DNA of 64,000 nt, taken from contig DAHUYQ010000065.1 of NCBI GenBank assembly GCA_027315115.1, positions 23,652-87,651 of the forward strand, written 5' to 3'. Numbering within the stretch: the first letter of the stretch is position 1; every line of letters starts with the position of its first letter. A program made the translations under genes and the position numbers. This DNA comes from Solirubrobacterales bacterium. GTDB taxonomy: Bacteria; Actinomycetota; Thermoleophilia; Solirubrobacterales; Solirubrobacteraceae. The notes below the pieces were generated by a model, which saw nothing but the letters and a program-made list of their open reading frames with translations, ran no database searches and was not told the origin of the DNA. Positions 7,118-15,842 of this stretch are shown here, piece after piece.

Positions 7118-9749
7118 GAGCGCGCCGCGGCGCGGTGTCACCGCGGGGGAGCGCGGCACCACCGCGCGTCCGCGGCTGAGCACGGAGGAGACGATCGCGC
7201 TCGATCGGGGCTGGCAGGCGGCCCGCTGCGCGCCCGACTCCCACACCGATCCCGCGCGGCTGGACGATCTCGACTGGCTGCCCGCGCGAGTGCCGGGCAC
7301 TGTCGCAGCGGCGCTGCGCGACGCCGGGCTCTGGCGGGCGGGCCAGCCGAGCGACCTCGACGCCGAGGACTGGTGGTTTCGCACCCGCTTCACCGCGACG
7401 CCGGCCGCCGAGAACGAAGAGCTCACCCTGCAGCTGGACGGCATCGCCACGGTCTTCGAGGTGTTCCTCAACGGCGCCAGGCTACTCGCCGGCGAGAGCA
7501 TGTTTGAGCCGCACAGCGCGCATGTCGCCGAATTGCTTAAGGAGGAGGAGAACGAGATCGCGATCCGCTGCTGTGCGCTCGCGCCGCTGCTTGCTCAAAG
7601 CCGCAAGCCACGAGCCCGATGGCGCCAGCGCCTCGTCGACGGCAACCTGCGCTTCTTTCGCGCGATGCTGCTCGGCCGTGCGCCCGGGTTCGCGCCCGGT
7701 CCGGCCGCCGTGGGGCCATGGCGGCCGATTCGCCTGGTGCGAGCGCACACGGTGAGCATCGAGCAGGTGCGACTGCGCACGGCGCTCGCGGGCGACGACG
7801 GCCTGCTGGAGGCAAGTCTGCTCGCGCGGACGCTCGACGGGGCCGAGGTCCAGCGCGCCGAGCTCGAGCTCTCCGGCCCGTCGGGCACGCACAGCGCACC
7901 GCTGCGGCTGAGTCGGCACGCAGACGGTCGCACCCTCGCGGAGGGTGGCCTGCGCGTTGGCGCCGTCACCCGCTGGTGGCCGCACACCCACGGCGAGCCC
8001 GCCCTGCACGAGGTACGCCTGAGGATCCAGACCGCCACGGGCGAGGCGATCGCGGATGCCGGGCGCGTGGGCTTTCGCACGCTGAGCGCAGGCGCCACGC
8101 CCGAGCACGACGTGCTGGTGGACGGCCTGGCCCTGCATGTCAACGGCGTGCGCACCTTCGCGCGCGGCGCGGTCTGGACCCCGGCCGACCCGGTCGGCCT
8201 GGCCCCCGACCCGGCGGATCTGCGCGCGCGCCTGCAACGCGCAAGGGACGCCGGCATGAACATGCTGCGGATCCCCGGCACCGCCCACTACGAGAGCCCC
8301 CTGTTCCACGACCTCTGCGACGAGCTGGGGCTACTGGTCTGGCAGGACTTCATGTTCGCCAACCTCGACTACCCGATCGCCGACGAGGACTTCAAGGCGA
8401 CGGTGGAAGCGGAGGCCCGCACTCAGCTTGCGCAGCTCGCGGGACGCCCGAGCCTGGCGGTGCTGTGCGGCAACAGCGAGATCGAGCAGCAGGTAGCGAT
8501 GCTCGGCCTCGATCCCGCGCTTGGACGGGGCGAGCTGTTCGGGGAGATCCTGCCGCGGCTGGTCGCGGAGGCGCAAAGCGACGCGATTTACGTGCCCTCA
8601 GCGCCATGCGGCGGCATGCTGCCCTTCCGCCCGGGCGAAGGCATCGCGAACTACTACGGGGTCGGCGGCTACCGCCGGCCGATCGAGGACGCCCGCCGCG
8701 CAGAAGTGCGGTTCGCCGCCGAGTGCCTCGCGTTCTCCAATGTGCCTGATGAGGCGGGCGTGCGAGCCGTCCTGCCGGAGGGTCCGAGCGCGATCGTCGT
8801 CCACCACCCCGCGTGGAAGGCGGGCGTGCCGAAGGACGCGGGCACGGACTGGGATTTCGAGGACGTCAGGGACCACTATCTGAAGCTGACCTTCAACGTA
8901 GACCCTCACGAGCTGCGCAGAGTCGACCCCGAGCGCTACCTCGAGCTGTCTCGAGCGGTGACCGGCGAGGTGATGGCGGAGACCTTCGGCGAGTGGCGCC
9001 GCGAACGCTCGCCGTGCGGTGGCGCGCTCGTGCTGTGGCTCGCGGATCTCGCGCCCGGTGCCGGCTGGGGCGTGCTCGATCACCGCGGCCTGCCCAAGCT
9101 TTGCTACCACCATCTCCGTCGCGCGCTGGCGCCTGTGGCCGTATGGACGACCGACGAGGGACTCGGTGGTGTGCGCATCCACGTCGCCAACGACCGTCGT
9201 GAGCCGCTCGCGGCGCGGCTGCGGGTCGCCTTCTACCGCGACCTGGAGCAGAGGGTGGGCGAAGGCCGCGAGGAGCTCACGCTCGACCCCCGCTCGATCT
9301 GCGAACGCGACGCCGAGGCCATGCTCGGCCACTTCGTCGACGCGAGCTGGGCTTACCGATTCGGTCCCAGCGCACACGACGCGATCGCCGTGACGCTCGA
9401 ACGTGACGATCCCAACGTCGACCTGCCGCAGGTGCTCTCTCAAGCGTTCCGCTTTCCAGCAGGGCGTCCTCTGCGCCGCGAGCCGGCGCAGAGCCTCGGC
9501 TTGGACGGCACGCTCATGCCTGTCGGTGAAGGCTTCTACGAGCTCACGCTCACGAGCAGACGCCTCGCATATGGAGTGAGAATCCATGCCGACGAGTTGC
9601 ACCCCTCTGACGACGCGCTCACGCTTGAGCCGGGCGTTCCACGTGTCTTGACGCTTCGGGGAGAACGCAACGCGACGCATCAGACTGACCCTGACATCGC
9701 GCTTACCGCCATCAACCTCGAAGGGCAGGTGAGGGTGTCCACCGAGTAG
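7104..9749 (+). CDS. glycoside hydrolase family 2 protein, beta-mannosidase-like
   Basis: An 881-residue protein with the GH2 layout: sugar-binding jelly-roll (DWWFRTRFTA, LDGIATVFEVFLNG), immunoglobulin-like domain, TIM barrel (NMLRIPGTAHYES, LLVWQDFMFANLDYP) and C-terminal beta domains. The likely acid/base is Glu459 (LCGNSEIEQQ). Glu540 (RFAAECLAFSN) sits where mannosidases have the nucleophile in SEFG, but the neighbouring residues are changed. No signal peptide is evident, so it is probably cytoplasmic, which is odd for a glycan-degrading enzyme; it may cleave or edit a small conjugate made by this operon. It overlaps the DUF1839 gene by 14 bp and is the last plus-strand gene of the cassette. 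Confidence 0.8.
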   Translation: MSCAESAPRRGVTAGERGTTARPRLSTEETIALDRGWQAARCAPDSHTDPARLDDLDWLPARVPGTVAAALRDAGLWRAGQPSDLDAEDWWFRTRFTATPAAENEELTLQLDGIATVFEVFLNGARLLAGESMFEPHSAHVAELLKEEENEIAIRCCALAPLLAQSRKPRARWRQRLVDGNLRFFRAMLLGRAPGFAPGPAAVGPWRPIRLVRAHTVSIEQVRLRTALAGDDGLLEASLLARTLDGAEVQRAELELSGPSGTHSAPLRLSRHADGRTLAEGGLRVGAVTRWWPHTHGEPALHEVRLRIQTATGEAIADAGRVGFRTLSAGATPEHDVLVDGLALHVNGVRTFARGAVWTPADPVGLAPDPADLRARLQRARDAGMNMLRIPGTAHYESPLFHDLCDELGLLVWQDFMFANLDYPIADEDFKATVEAEARTQLAQLAGRPSLAVLCGNSEIEQQVAMLGLDPALGRGELFGEILPRLVAEAQSDAIYVPSAPCGGMLPFRPGEGIANYYGVGGYRRPIEDARRAEVRFAAECLAFSNVPDEAGVRAVLPEGPSAIVVHHPAWKAGVPKDAGTDWDFEDVRDHYLKLTFNVDPHELRRVDPERYLELSRAVTGEVMAETFGEWRRERSPCGGALVLWLADLAPGAGWGVLDHRGLPKLCYHHLRRALAPVAVWTTDEGLGGVRIHVANDRREPLAARLRVAFYRDLEQRVGEGREELTLDPRSICERDAEAMLGHFVDASWAYRFGPSAHDAIAVTLERDDPNVDLPQVLSQAFRFPAGRPLRREPAQSLGLDGTLMPVGEGFYELTLTSRRLAYGVRIHADELHPSDDALTLEPGVPRVLTLRGERNATHQTDPDIALTAINLEGQVRVSTE

Positions 9750-9823
9750 GGATGTCGGCGGCATCAGCTACGACACAAGCCACATCGCTCGCCGGCAGAA
9801 CGGCACGACAGAGACTCTGACAA

Positions 9824-11647
9824 TCAGTGGACAGCGAGCAGCTCGTCAACGAGCGCATGGACGACCTGCTGGTCGCTCGCGGAGCGCAGGTTGTGATCCG
9901 CGTGGGCGAAGCAGTGCAGCTTGAACGAAGGTCCGCTTTCCGGCCCGGCCGAGAGGCCTTCGAGCTCGATGGTCCGGTAAGCGTGCTCGGACCGCCCCAC
10001 CGCGCAGATCATGCGACCATCCCTGCCTTCCAGGCTCGCGATCAGCGATCTGTAGGTGAAGGCAAAAGGGTCGTCCACACAAGCACCGTCGGCGGAAGAT
10101 TGCACGGGCCGGCGCCTCATCCACCGCACGGCCGCTATCGCTATGTAGCGCAACCCTCGCGCCACCGTTTTGAAGCCATTGCTGCTCACTTCTCCACGCA
10201 TCACCCTGGCCCACCAACCGGGGCTGAAAACCGCGAACACGCGAAGCGCCGCGTCGCGGCGCAGGGCATCCCGTGCCCACCGCGACGCGCTCGGGTTGAG
10301 CGCAAGCACACCCACGACGCGCCCGTCAGACGCCGCCGTGGCCTGCGCCCAGTAGCCTCCCGCACACAACCCGATCAGCACGAACCGGCTCCATTTCTCC
10401 TGCTGGGCAAGCACATCCATCACACGTCGGATCTGGACGACCCGATCCGGATCGTGAATCGCGTTCGGCGCCCGCATATCCTCTGGACAGCCATCGCTGT
10501 CCCCGATCGATTCGAGGTCGATCCGCAGTACGGGCACACCGAGCGCGGCATGGCGGCGCGCGATCTCGACCCACATGCGGCTCGGCCCAACGCAACGCTC
10601 GGCAAAAGCGGGCAGGCAAACCACGCAGGCGACCTCGCGCAACGGACGCCCTACCGGCGTCGCGAGTATCCCAAACATGCTTCCCCCAGCTCCCGTCACG
10701 GCATATGGACGCTCCCGGACGAGCGCGCCGTCCACCTCCAAGTCGATCTCCTGCTCCACCACGGGCTCCTCGCCGCCCGGCGATGCTGAGCGCGAGCGCA
10801 GATCAGCCAGCCACGCCCCCACCGTCACCATCGTCCGATCCGGTGTGACCGAGAGATGCGGGCTGTCGATCATTTCCGCATACCCCTCTCCCACCGCGAC
10901 CTCCACTTGCACGTCGGCCTCACCCAGGCGGCTCACAAGGCGGCTCTGCTCCTTGGCCACCTCACCGCTCTCGGTAAGCAGGAGCACTCGACGCAGGCGG
11001 TCGCGCGGAGCGTCGTCGAGCCGCAGGGCCCCAAGCTCATCCATCGTCTCTGCGCTGAGCATGTAGCCGCCGCTTTGCATCCAACCCGGTGCGAGCGCAG
11101 GATCGTCTCCTGTCTGGGCCTCTACCTGCAGCTTCGCGAATGCGTGCATCTTGCGTACGAGTGCGCGCCCACTCGACGGCAGACTCCAAAGCACGAGGTC
11201 GTCGAGCGGCACTCCCTCACGGCTCGCATGAAGCGCGAGCAGAGCCCCCATGCCGATTCCGATCGCCGCAACCGCGTCGCTGTCGCTGCTCTGCCGCAGC
11301 CACCTGGCGCACTCGTCTATCGCAGCGACCCAATGCCGCAGCTGGCCGTCGTCTCCGGGCTCTCCGGCGCTCTGGCCAGTGCCCGGCAGGTCGAATCGCA
11401 GAACTGGATGGCCGGCCTGCGCCAGACGCTGCGCCCAAAGCCGTCTGACCGCGTAGGAGCCCATGTCCTCCCACCCGAAGGGGGCGCAGAACAGGACGGC
11501 GAGCGGGTGAGGATCAGTGGCGGGCTCGTGATAGACCGCAAATGCGGGCCGCGCCTGCCCGATCCACATGGCCCTCTCTTGAGCAGGAGGTCTGCTCGCG
11601 AGATCCGTCGATATACGCGTCGCCTCCCTACCCGCCGGCCCGCTCAC
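9824..11647 (-). CDS. tandem alpha/beta-hydrolase protein (two domains)
   Basis: About 607 residues containing two alpha/beta-hydrolase folds. Domain 1 (about 30-290) has FCAPFGWEDMGSY and RFDLPGTGQS, but its nucleophile elbow reads GIGMG, so the position of the serine is Gly132 and this half is probably inactive. Domain 2 (about 315-600) has RIDLESIGDSDG, elbow GLCAGG with Cys428 as nucleophile, and a late His (FAHADHN). Both halves resemble the hydrolases found in exosortase-type exopolysaccharide loci. GTG 11647 overlaps the GT stop (GTGA); ATG 11569 is an alternative. It converges on the carrier-protein cassette with a 74-bp gap. A thioesterase or acyl transfer role on the carrier-bound product is plausible but unproven. 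Confidence 0.75.
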   Translation of the reverse strand: MSGPAGREATRISTDLASRPPAQERAMWIGQARPAFAVYHEPATDPHPLAVLFCAPFGWEDMGSYAVRRLWAQRLAQAGHPVLRFDLPGTGQSAGEPGDDGQLRHWVAAIDECARWLRQSSDSDAVAAIGIGMGALLALHASREGVPLDDLVLWSLPSSGRALVRKMHAFAKLQVEAQTGDDPALAPGWMQSGGYMLSAETMDELGALRLDDAPRDRLRRVLLLTESGEVAKEQSRLVSRLGEADVQVEVAVGEGYAEMIDSPHLSVTPDRTMVTVGAWLADLRSRSASPGGEEPVVEQEIDLEVDGALVRERPYAVTGAGGSMFGILATPVGRPLREVACVVCLPAFAERCVGPSRMWVEIARRHAALGVPVLRIDLESIGDSDGCPEDMRAPNAIHDPDRVVQIRRVMDVLAQQEKWSRFVLIGLCAGGYWAQATAASDGRVVGVLALNPSASRWARDALRRDAALRVFAVFSPGWWARVMRGEVSSNGFKTVARGLRYIAIAAVRWMRRRPVQSSADGACVDDPFAFTYRSLIASLEGRDGRMICAVGRSEHAYRTIELEGLSAGPESGPSFKLHCFAHADHNLRSASDQQVVHALVDELLAVH

Positions 11648-12780
11648 AGCGCCCTCGCCTCCGCCGCTTTCGCGATCGCGGTGGCCATCTCGCGCTGGAA
11701 GCGCGCACGCCCAAAGGAGGCGGCGTGCCTGCGCGCACATTCCGGATCCAGGCTCATCGACTCGAAACGCTCGATCGCGGCCGCGAGGGCGCTCGGGCTC
11801 TGCTCGGAGAACAGTGCGCCTGTCACGCCGTCGATGACCGTCTCCTCGGCGCCGCCGGTCCCGTACGCGATCACCGGCACGCCTGCCGCCTGCGCCTCGA
11901 TCGGCACGATGCCGAAATCCTCCTCCCCAGGGAACAGAAGCGCGCGCGCCGACGAGAGCAACTCGTCTCGCTGCATCATGGACACCTTGCCGAGCAGCTC
12001 GACATCGGCTCGATCGCCTGTAAGGGCGCGAATCGCGGACATCGCCCTACCGTCGCCGGCCACCTTCAGCCTGCGCCCGATCAACCGGCAGCCATTCACC
12101 GCCAGATCAACCCTCTTGTAAGGAACGACGCGTCCGAACACGAGATAGGCATCGTCTGGACGTCTTGGCAGCTTGAGCAGCGGCTCCACATCCACGGGCG
12201 GATGCACGACCTCGGCCTCGCGCCCATAGAAGCGCGCGATCCGGTCTGCGACATGCTTGGAGTTGGCGACAAAGGCGTCTGGACACGAGGCGCCCTTCAG
12301 ATCCTGGCGGCGCAGATACCAGGTCAATGCGGGAAGACCCAGCCTCACCAACGGTCCGAGCTCCTCTTCGGCGAGGAAGGCCGGCTCCCATGCGTATCGC
12401 ATCGGCGTGTGGCAATAGCAGACGTGGAGCGCATCCTTCGACATGCGCACGTTCTTCGCGCTGGCGTGGTTGCTGGAGAGCACGAGGTCGAAGCGCGAGA
12501 GGTCAAAGGAGCGATACGCACGGCTCATCAGTGGCAGCAGCCGTCGGTAATGACCCACCGCCCCCGGGATCCGGTTCAGAAAGGAGGCGTGCACGGGCCG
12601 ATCAGTGATCTGCGGCGGCCACGGACCCGGGTCATACACCGAGGTGAACAGCTCGGCGTGGGGGAACATGTCGAGCAGCTCGAGGACCACCTGCTCGGAT
12701 CCACCGGGGATCGTCAGCCACTCGTGGACGACTGCGACCCGCGGGAAGCGGCGCCTGAGATCCTCCAACGTCGCGTTCAC
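11644..12780 (-). CDS. GT-B glycosyltransferase, family 4
   Basis: A 378-residue protein with a clear GT4 architecture: VAVVHEWLTIPGGSEQV at the N-terminus, HTPMRYAW, VANSKHVADRI, the acceptor/donor cleft VFGRVVPYKRVDLAV, and the donor motif GEEDFGIVPIEAQAAG followed by GGAEETV. This is close to mannosyltransferases of exopolysaccharide loci (WbaZ-like). The GTG at 12780 overlaps the stop of the upstream gene (GTGA), and its own stop overlaps the hydrolase start, so three minus-strand genes are translationally coupled. Acceptor and donor sugars cannot be assigned. Confidence 0.85.
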   Translation of the reverse strand: MNATLEDLRRRFPRVAVVHEWLTIPGGSEQVVLELLDMFPHAELFTSVYDPGPWPPQITDRPVHASFLNRIPGAVGHYRRLLPLMSRAYRSFDLSRFDLVLSSNHASAKNVRMSKDALHVCYCHTPMRYAWEPAFLAEEELGPLVRLGLPALTWYLRRQDLKGASCPDAFVANSKHVADRIARFYGREAEVVHPPVDVEPLLKLPRRPDDAYLVFGRVVPYKRVDLAVNGCRLIGRRLKVAGDGRAMSAIRALTGDRADVELLGKVSMMQRDELLSSARALLFPGEEDFGIVPIEAQAAGVPVIAYGTGGAEETVIDGVTGALFSEQSPSALAAAIERFESMSLDPECARRHAASFGRARFQREMATAIAKAAEARAL

Positions 12781-13844
12781 GATCCGGCCCGCGCTTTGGC
12801 ATCCGCGGAGGCAGCGCCACCGACCTTCGCGCTGCGCCGAACCGCCTCCGAGAAGTGATCCCACGAAGCCGTGTACGGCGCGATCAGATCCGCAAGGCGC
12901 CCGAGAGATCTGAAGGAGTCGCGCTGCTCCCACTCCCAATGCAGCGTGAGCGGCAGCCACAAGCCCGTTTGACGCTCGATCGCCTCGGCAGCGGCAGGCA
13001 GAATCTCCGACGCGCGACCGTAGAACGGTGGATAGGAGGGCAAGTAGACGCAGCGGCCCCACCATTGCGGCGTGCTGTGCAGCCCAAGCCTGCCGACCGA
13101 CTCCGGCCCGCCGCAGACGACCTCGAAGCGCTGCGCGAGCAACGGAAGCTGCCCTGCGTCGAACCGGTTGTATGGCGCGACGAACACCCGCGGCTCGATG
13201 CCGAGCAACTCGAGCTCGGACAGCGACTCATCCAGCAGCCGGCATGTGTCCGAGGCGTCCAGTCCGCAGAGCTCGGAATGTCGCCTCGGCGAAGCGAAGC
13301 GCGTCCTGTGGTCGCGACCGTGAAGCGCGAGCGCGACACCCTCGTCGGCCAACATGCGCAGCGTCGCTTGCTCATCGGAGGTGAGCGGACGTGACCGCTG
13401 GCCACGTGGATCGAGCGGGTCGAAGCTCACGAACGGCAGCACGGCGACCAGATACGGCACGCCTGCATCCCTCATCAGCTCATGAAAACGCCGATACGCT
13501 CGTACACCGTACTCCCCTTCCGCATCGAACGCGAGATAGTTGGGGAACTCGTCCACCCGGACGAGGAACCGCGGTGGAGCCGGCGCGGCATCTCCAAGCG
13601 CCGCACGCCGCGCGGTCAGCAGCGGACGCTCGATCGAACGCGACCAGTCGAGCGCTCCAAGCCGAAGCAGCGCACGCTGGAGCCTGCGCACCCGTGGGCG
13701 CGGAGCTCGTGCGTCCCGCAGCTCGGCGGCCATCCTCGTGATTCGGGGATCGGCATCGTCGCCCGCCGCGCCGCCGATCTCGCCATCGAGCAGCAGGTGC
13801 GCCGTTCGGCGGCGCTCCTCAGCTCCGGCGCCGCGTCTTGGCAT
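12777..13844 (-). CDS. polysaccharide-deacetylase-like protein (DUF2334 type)
   Basis: A 355-residue protein whose core (about 90-330) resembles the divergent polysaccharide deacetylases grouped as DUF2334: FLVRVDEFPNY with the early Asp, ALHGRDHRT with the His pair used for metal binding, and VFVAPYNRFDA near the later catalytic strand. Such enzymes remove N- or O-acetyl groups from sugars. There is no signal peptide, so a cytoplasmic or lipid-linked substrate is likely. ATG 13844 has AAGG six bases before it and overlaps the preceding gene by 26 bp; a shorter start at 13733 is also possible. It is coupled to the GT that follows. Confidence 0.65.
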   Translation of the reverse strand: MPRRGAGAEERRRTAHLLLDGEIGGAAGDDADPRITRMAAELRDARAPRPRVRRLQRALLRLGALDWSRSIERPLLTARRAALGDAAPAPPRFLVRVDEFPNYLAFDAEGEYGVRAYRRFHELMRDAGVPYLVAVLPFVSFDPLDPRGQRSRPLTSDEQATLRMLADEGVALALHGRDHRTRFASPRRHSELCGLDASDTCRLLDESLSELELLGIEPRVFVAPYNRFDAGQLPLLAQRFEVVCGGPESVGRLGLHSTPQWWGRCVYLPSYPPFYGRASEILPAAAEAIERQTGLWLPLTLHWEWEQRDSFRSLGRLADLIAPYTASWDHFSEAVRRSAKVGGAASADAKARAGS

Positions 13845-14454
13845 CTCCGGCCTTCAATGCGCTGAATCGATCCGTGGCGCCCGGCAGGACCTTGGCCGGC
13901 ACACCGCCGACGACCGCGCCGGCGGGCACATCCCGCACGACCACGGCGCCCGCACCCACCACCGCGTCGTCCCCGACCGTGATGGGACCAAGTACCACTG
14001 CGTTCGCGCCGATGCGTACACGATCGCCGAGCGTCGGCGGCCCACCGCGGTCGTCATAGCCGATCGTCACCTGCTGGGAGACCTGGCAATCGACTCCGAT
14101 CTCACGAGCGGTGATGATCGTCGCGAATCCGTGCATCATCATCAGACCGGGCCCGATGCGATCGCAGCTGATGAACATCGCCGGCTCGCCCTTGTATACG
14201 ACACCGAGCGCCTTGGCGACAAACCTGCCGATCACGCTCCTGCAGCTCAAGCGGTGATAGAGGATGCTGCGAAATGGTCGATGGGACAGGACTTCGACAA
14301 GCTGCGCCTGTGTACAGGAGTCAGGCAGGGCGCGATCAAGCCGCGGTTGCAGTTGACGACGAACGTCGCGCTCGGTCGCTTGCCCTCCCAAGCGCATCCC
14401 AAGACGCAGCGGCATATAGGCAAGAAGCCTGAGTGCCAGCAGGATGCGCCTCAT
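13819..14454 (-). CDS. left-handed beta-helix acyltransferase, serine-acetyltransferase-like
   Basis: A 211-residue protein with an N-terminal helical segment and a C-terminal hexapeptide-repeat region (about 95-190) reading GPGLMMMHGFATIITAREIG, then repeated I/V-G-x-x-A-x-V turns such as IGANAVVLGPITVGDDAV. The His in MMMHGFA occupies the catalytic position of CysE-type enzymes. In glycan loci such proteins acetylate sugars with acetyl-CoA. It is the first gene of the minus-strand run 14454-9824 and is divergent from the GT at 14609. The gap 14455-14608 holds the two promoters; I see no other feature in it. Confidence 0.75.
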   Translation of the reverse strand: MRRILLALRLLAYMPLRLGMRLGGQATERDVRRQLQPRLDRALPDSCTQAQLVEVLSHRPFRSILYHRLSCRSVIGRFVAKALGVVYKGEPAMFISCDRIGPGLMMMHGFATIITAREIGVDCQVSQQVTIGYDDRGGPPTLGDRVRIGANAVVLGPITVGDDAVVGAGAVVVRDVPAGAVVGGVPAKVLPGATDRFSALKAGDAKTRRRS

Positions 14455-14608
14455 CGATGGATGATCACTCGTGTCTGCTCAGGATCTCAGGCGTGGATCC
14501 CAGAGCAGCAAAGGCGGACGCCATCACCCCGTCCCGGAAGTCGCGATCCTGCAAGACTTCCCTGTGTGATGCGCAGCTCGGTCACCAGACGCTCCGAGCA
14601 TACAACAA

Positions 14609-15832
14609 TTGCCACGATCATTCGACAGCGGAGCACCGATCAAGCGTAACGCCCTGTGTGGGCATGACATCGTGTGCGTCGGCTTCGCCGACTGGAACAC
14701 GGAGCTGTGGACCAACCAGCATCACCTGATGCACCGCCTTGCGGATCAGAACGCGGTCCTGTTCGTGGAGTCCCTCGGCCTGCGGCGTCCCCAGCTCGCC
14801 AGCCGTGACCTCTCGCGCATGGCACGGAGGCTCCTCGCCGGGCTGAGAGGGCCGCGTGAGATCGACGGGCTACACGTGATCTCGCCACTCGTGATCCCGC
14901 TGCACCGCCATGCGGCGGTGCGAGCGTTCAACCAGATCCTCCTCAGAGCCCTCGTACGACGGGCGACGCGGAGACTGGGGATGACCGATCCAGTGTTGTG
15001 GGCCTACGTGCCGCAGGCCGAGATGCTGATGCAGACGCTGAAGCCTTCGCTGATCATCTACCACTGCGTCGATGACATCGCCGCCCAGGAGCGCATCGAT
15101 GGTGCGAGCTTCAAGGAGGCCGAGGAGCGTTTCGCCAAGTCCGCGGACATCGTGCTCGCAAGCTCCAAGCCATTGGCACAGCGGATGCGCCAGCTTTCGG
15201 AAAACGTGATCTACGCACCAAACGTGGCGGATGTCGACCTGTTCGCCAGAGCGCTCCAGCCAGGTCCCGTGGACGCGGCGCTCCAGGCGCTGCCCTCGCC
15301 ACGCATCGTGTTCACCGGCGCGATCGTGAGCATCAAGGTCGACTTCGACATGGTCGTCGCACTCGCTCGCCTGAGACGAGAATGGTCGCTCGTTCTGGTC
15401 GGACCCATAGGTCCAGGAGATCCGACGACAGACGTCTCCCCGCTGCGAGCGGAGCCGAACATCCATCTGATCGGCCACCGACCGCACGACCGGCTGCCCG
15501 AGGTCCTGAGGGGCGCGGATGTCGGACTGATCCCCTATCTCATCAACCGCCTTACGAGCAGCATCTTCCCGATGAAGGTCTACGAGTACCTCGCGGCCGG
15601 AGTGCCCGTCGTGGCGACGCCGCTGCCATCTCTGCAAGGAGTGAGCGGGATCGCGACCGCAGCGGATGCCGCAGGAATAGCCGCGGCGATCGAGCAGGCG
15701 CTTGCCGCCTCAGGCGAGCAGCACCGCCGTGAACGCTCGGAGCAGGCATCGAAGCACTCCTGGGACAAGCGCCTGGACGAGATCGGCGCAGCCGTGCTCG
15801 GAGCCGAGCAGAAGCGCCGAGCCAGAGCGTAA
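14609..15832 (+). CDS. GT-B glycosyltransferase
   Basis: About 407 residues, like the group of GTs that includes TuaH and exopolysaccharide GTs: N-terminal GFADWNTELWTNQHHLM, YHCVDDIAAQE in the middle, and the C-terminal donor domain with VFTGAIVSIKVDF, GADVGLIPYLIN and KVYEYLAAGVPVVAT. The start is uncertain: TTG 14609 gives this length but has no clear ribosome site, while GTG 14672 starts just before the conserved domain. The next GT follows after 10 bp. Donor and acceptor are unknown. Confidence 0.75.
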   Translation: MPRSFDSGAPIKRNALCGHDIVCVGFADWNTELWTNQHHLMHRLADQNAVLFVESLGLRRPQLASRDLSRMARRLLAGLRGPREIDGLHVISPLVIPLHRHAAVRAFNQILLRALVRRATRRLGMTDPVLWAYVPQAEMLMQTLKPSLIIYHCVDDIAAQERIDGASFKEAEERFAKSADIVLASSKPLAQRMRQLSENVIYAPNVADVDLFARALQPGPVDAALQALPSPRIVFTGAIVSIKVDFDMVVALARLRREWSLVLVGPIGPGDPTTDVSPLRAEPNIHLIGHRPHDRLPEVLRGADVGLIPYLINRLTSSIFPMKVYEYLAAGVPVVATPLPSLQGVSGIATAADAAGIAAAIEQALAASGEQHRRERSEQASKHSWDKRLDEIGAAVLGAEQKRRARA

Positions 15833-15842
15833 TGATTGCCCC

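Noticed and set aside
7104..9749. Secreted glycosidase assignment for the GH2 protein
   Set aside because: No signal peptide is visible at any start; the N-terminus is coupled to a cytoplasmic operon.
9824..10789. 320-codon plus-strand frame downstream of the GH2 gene
   Set aside because: Runs antisense to the two-domain hydrolase and shows no family signature.
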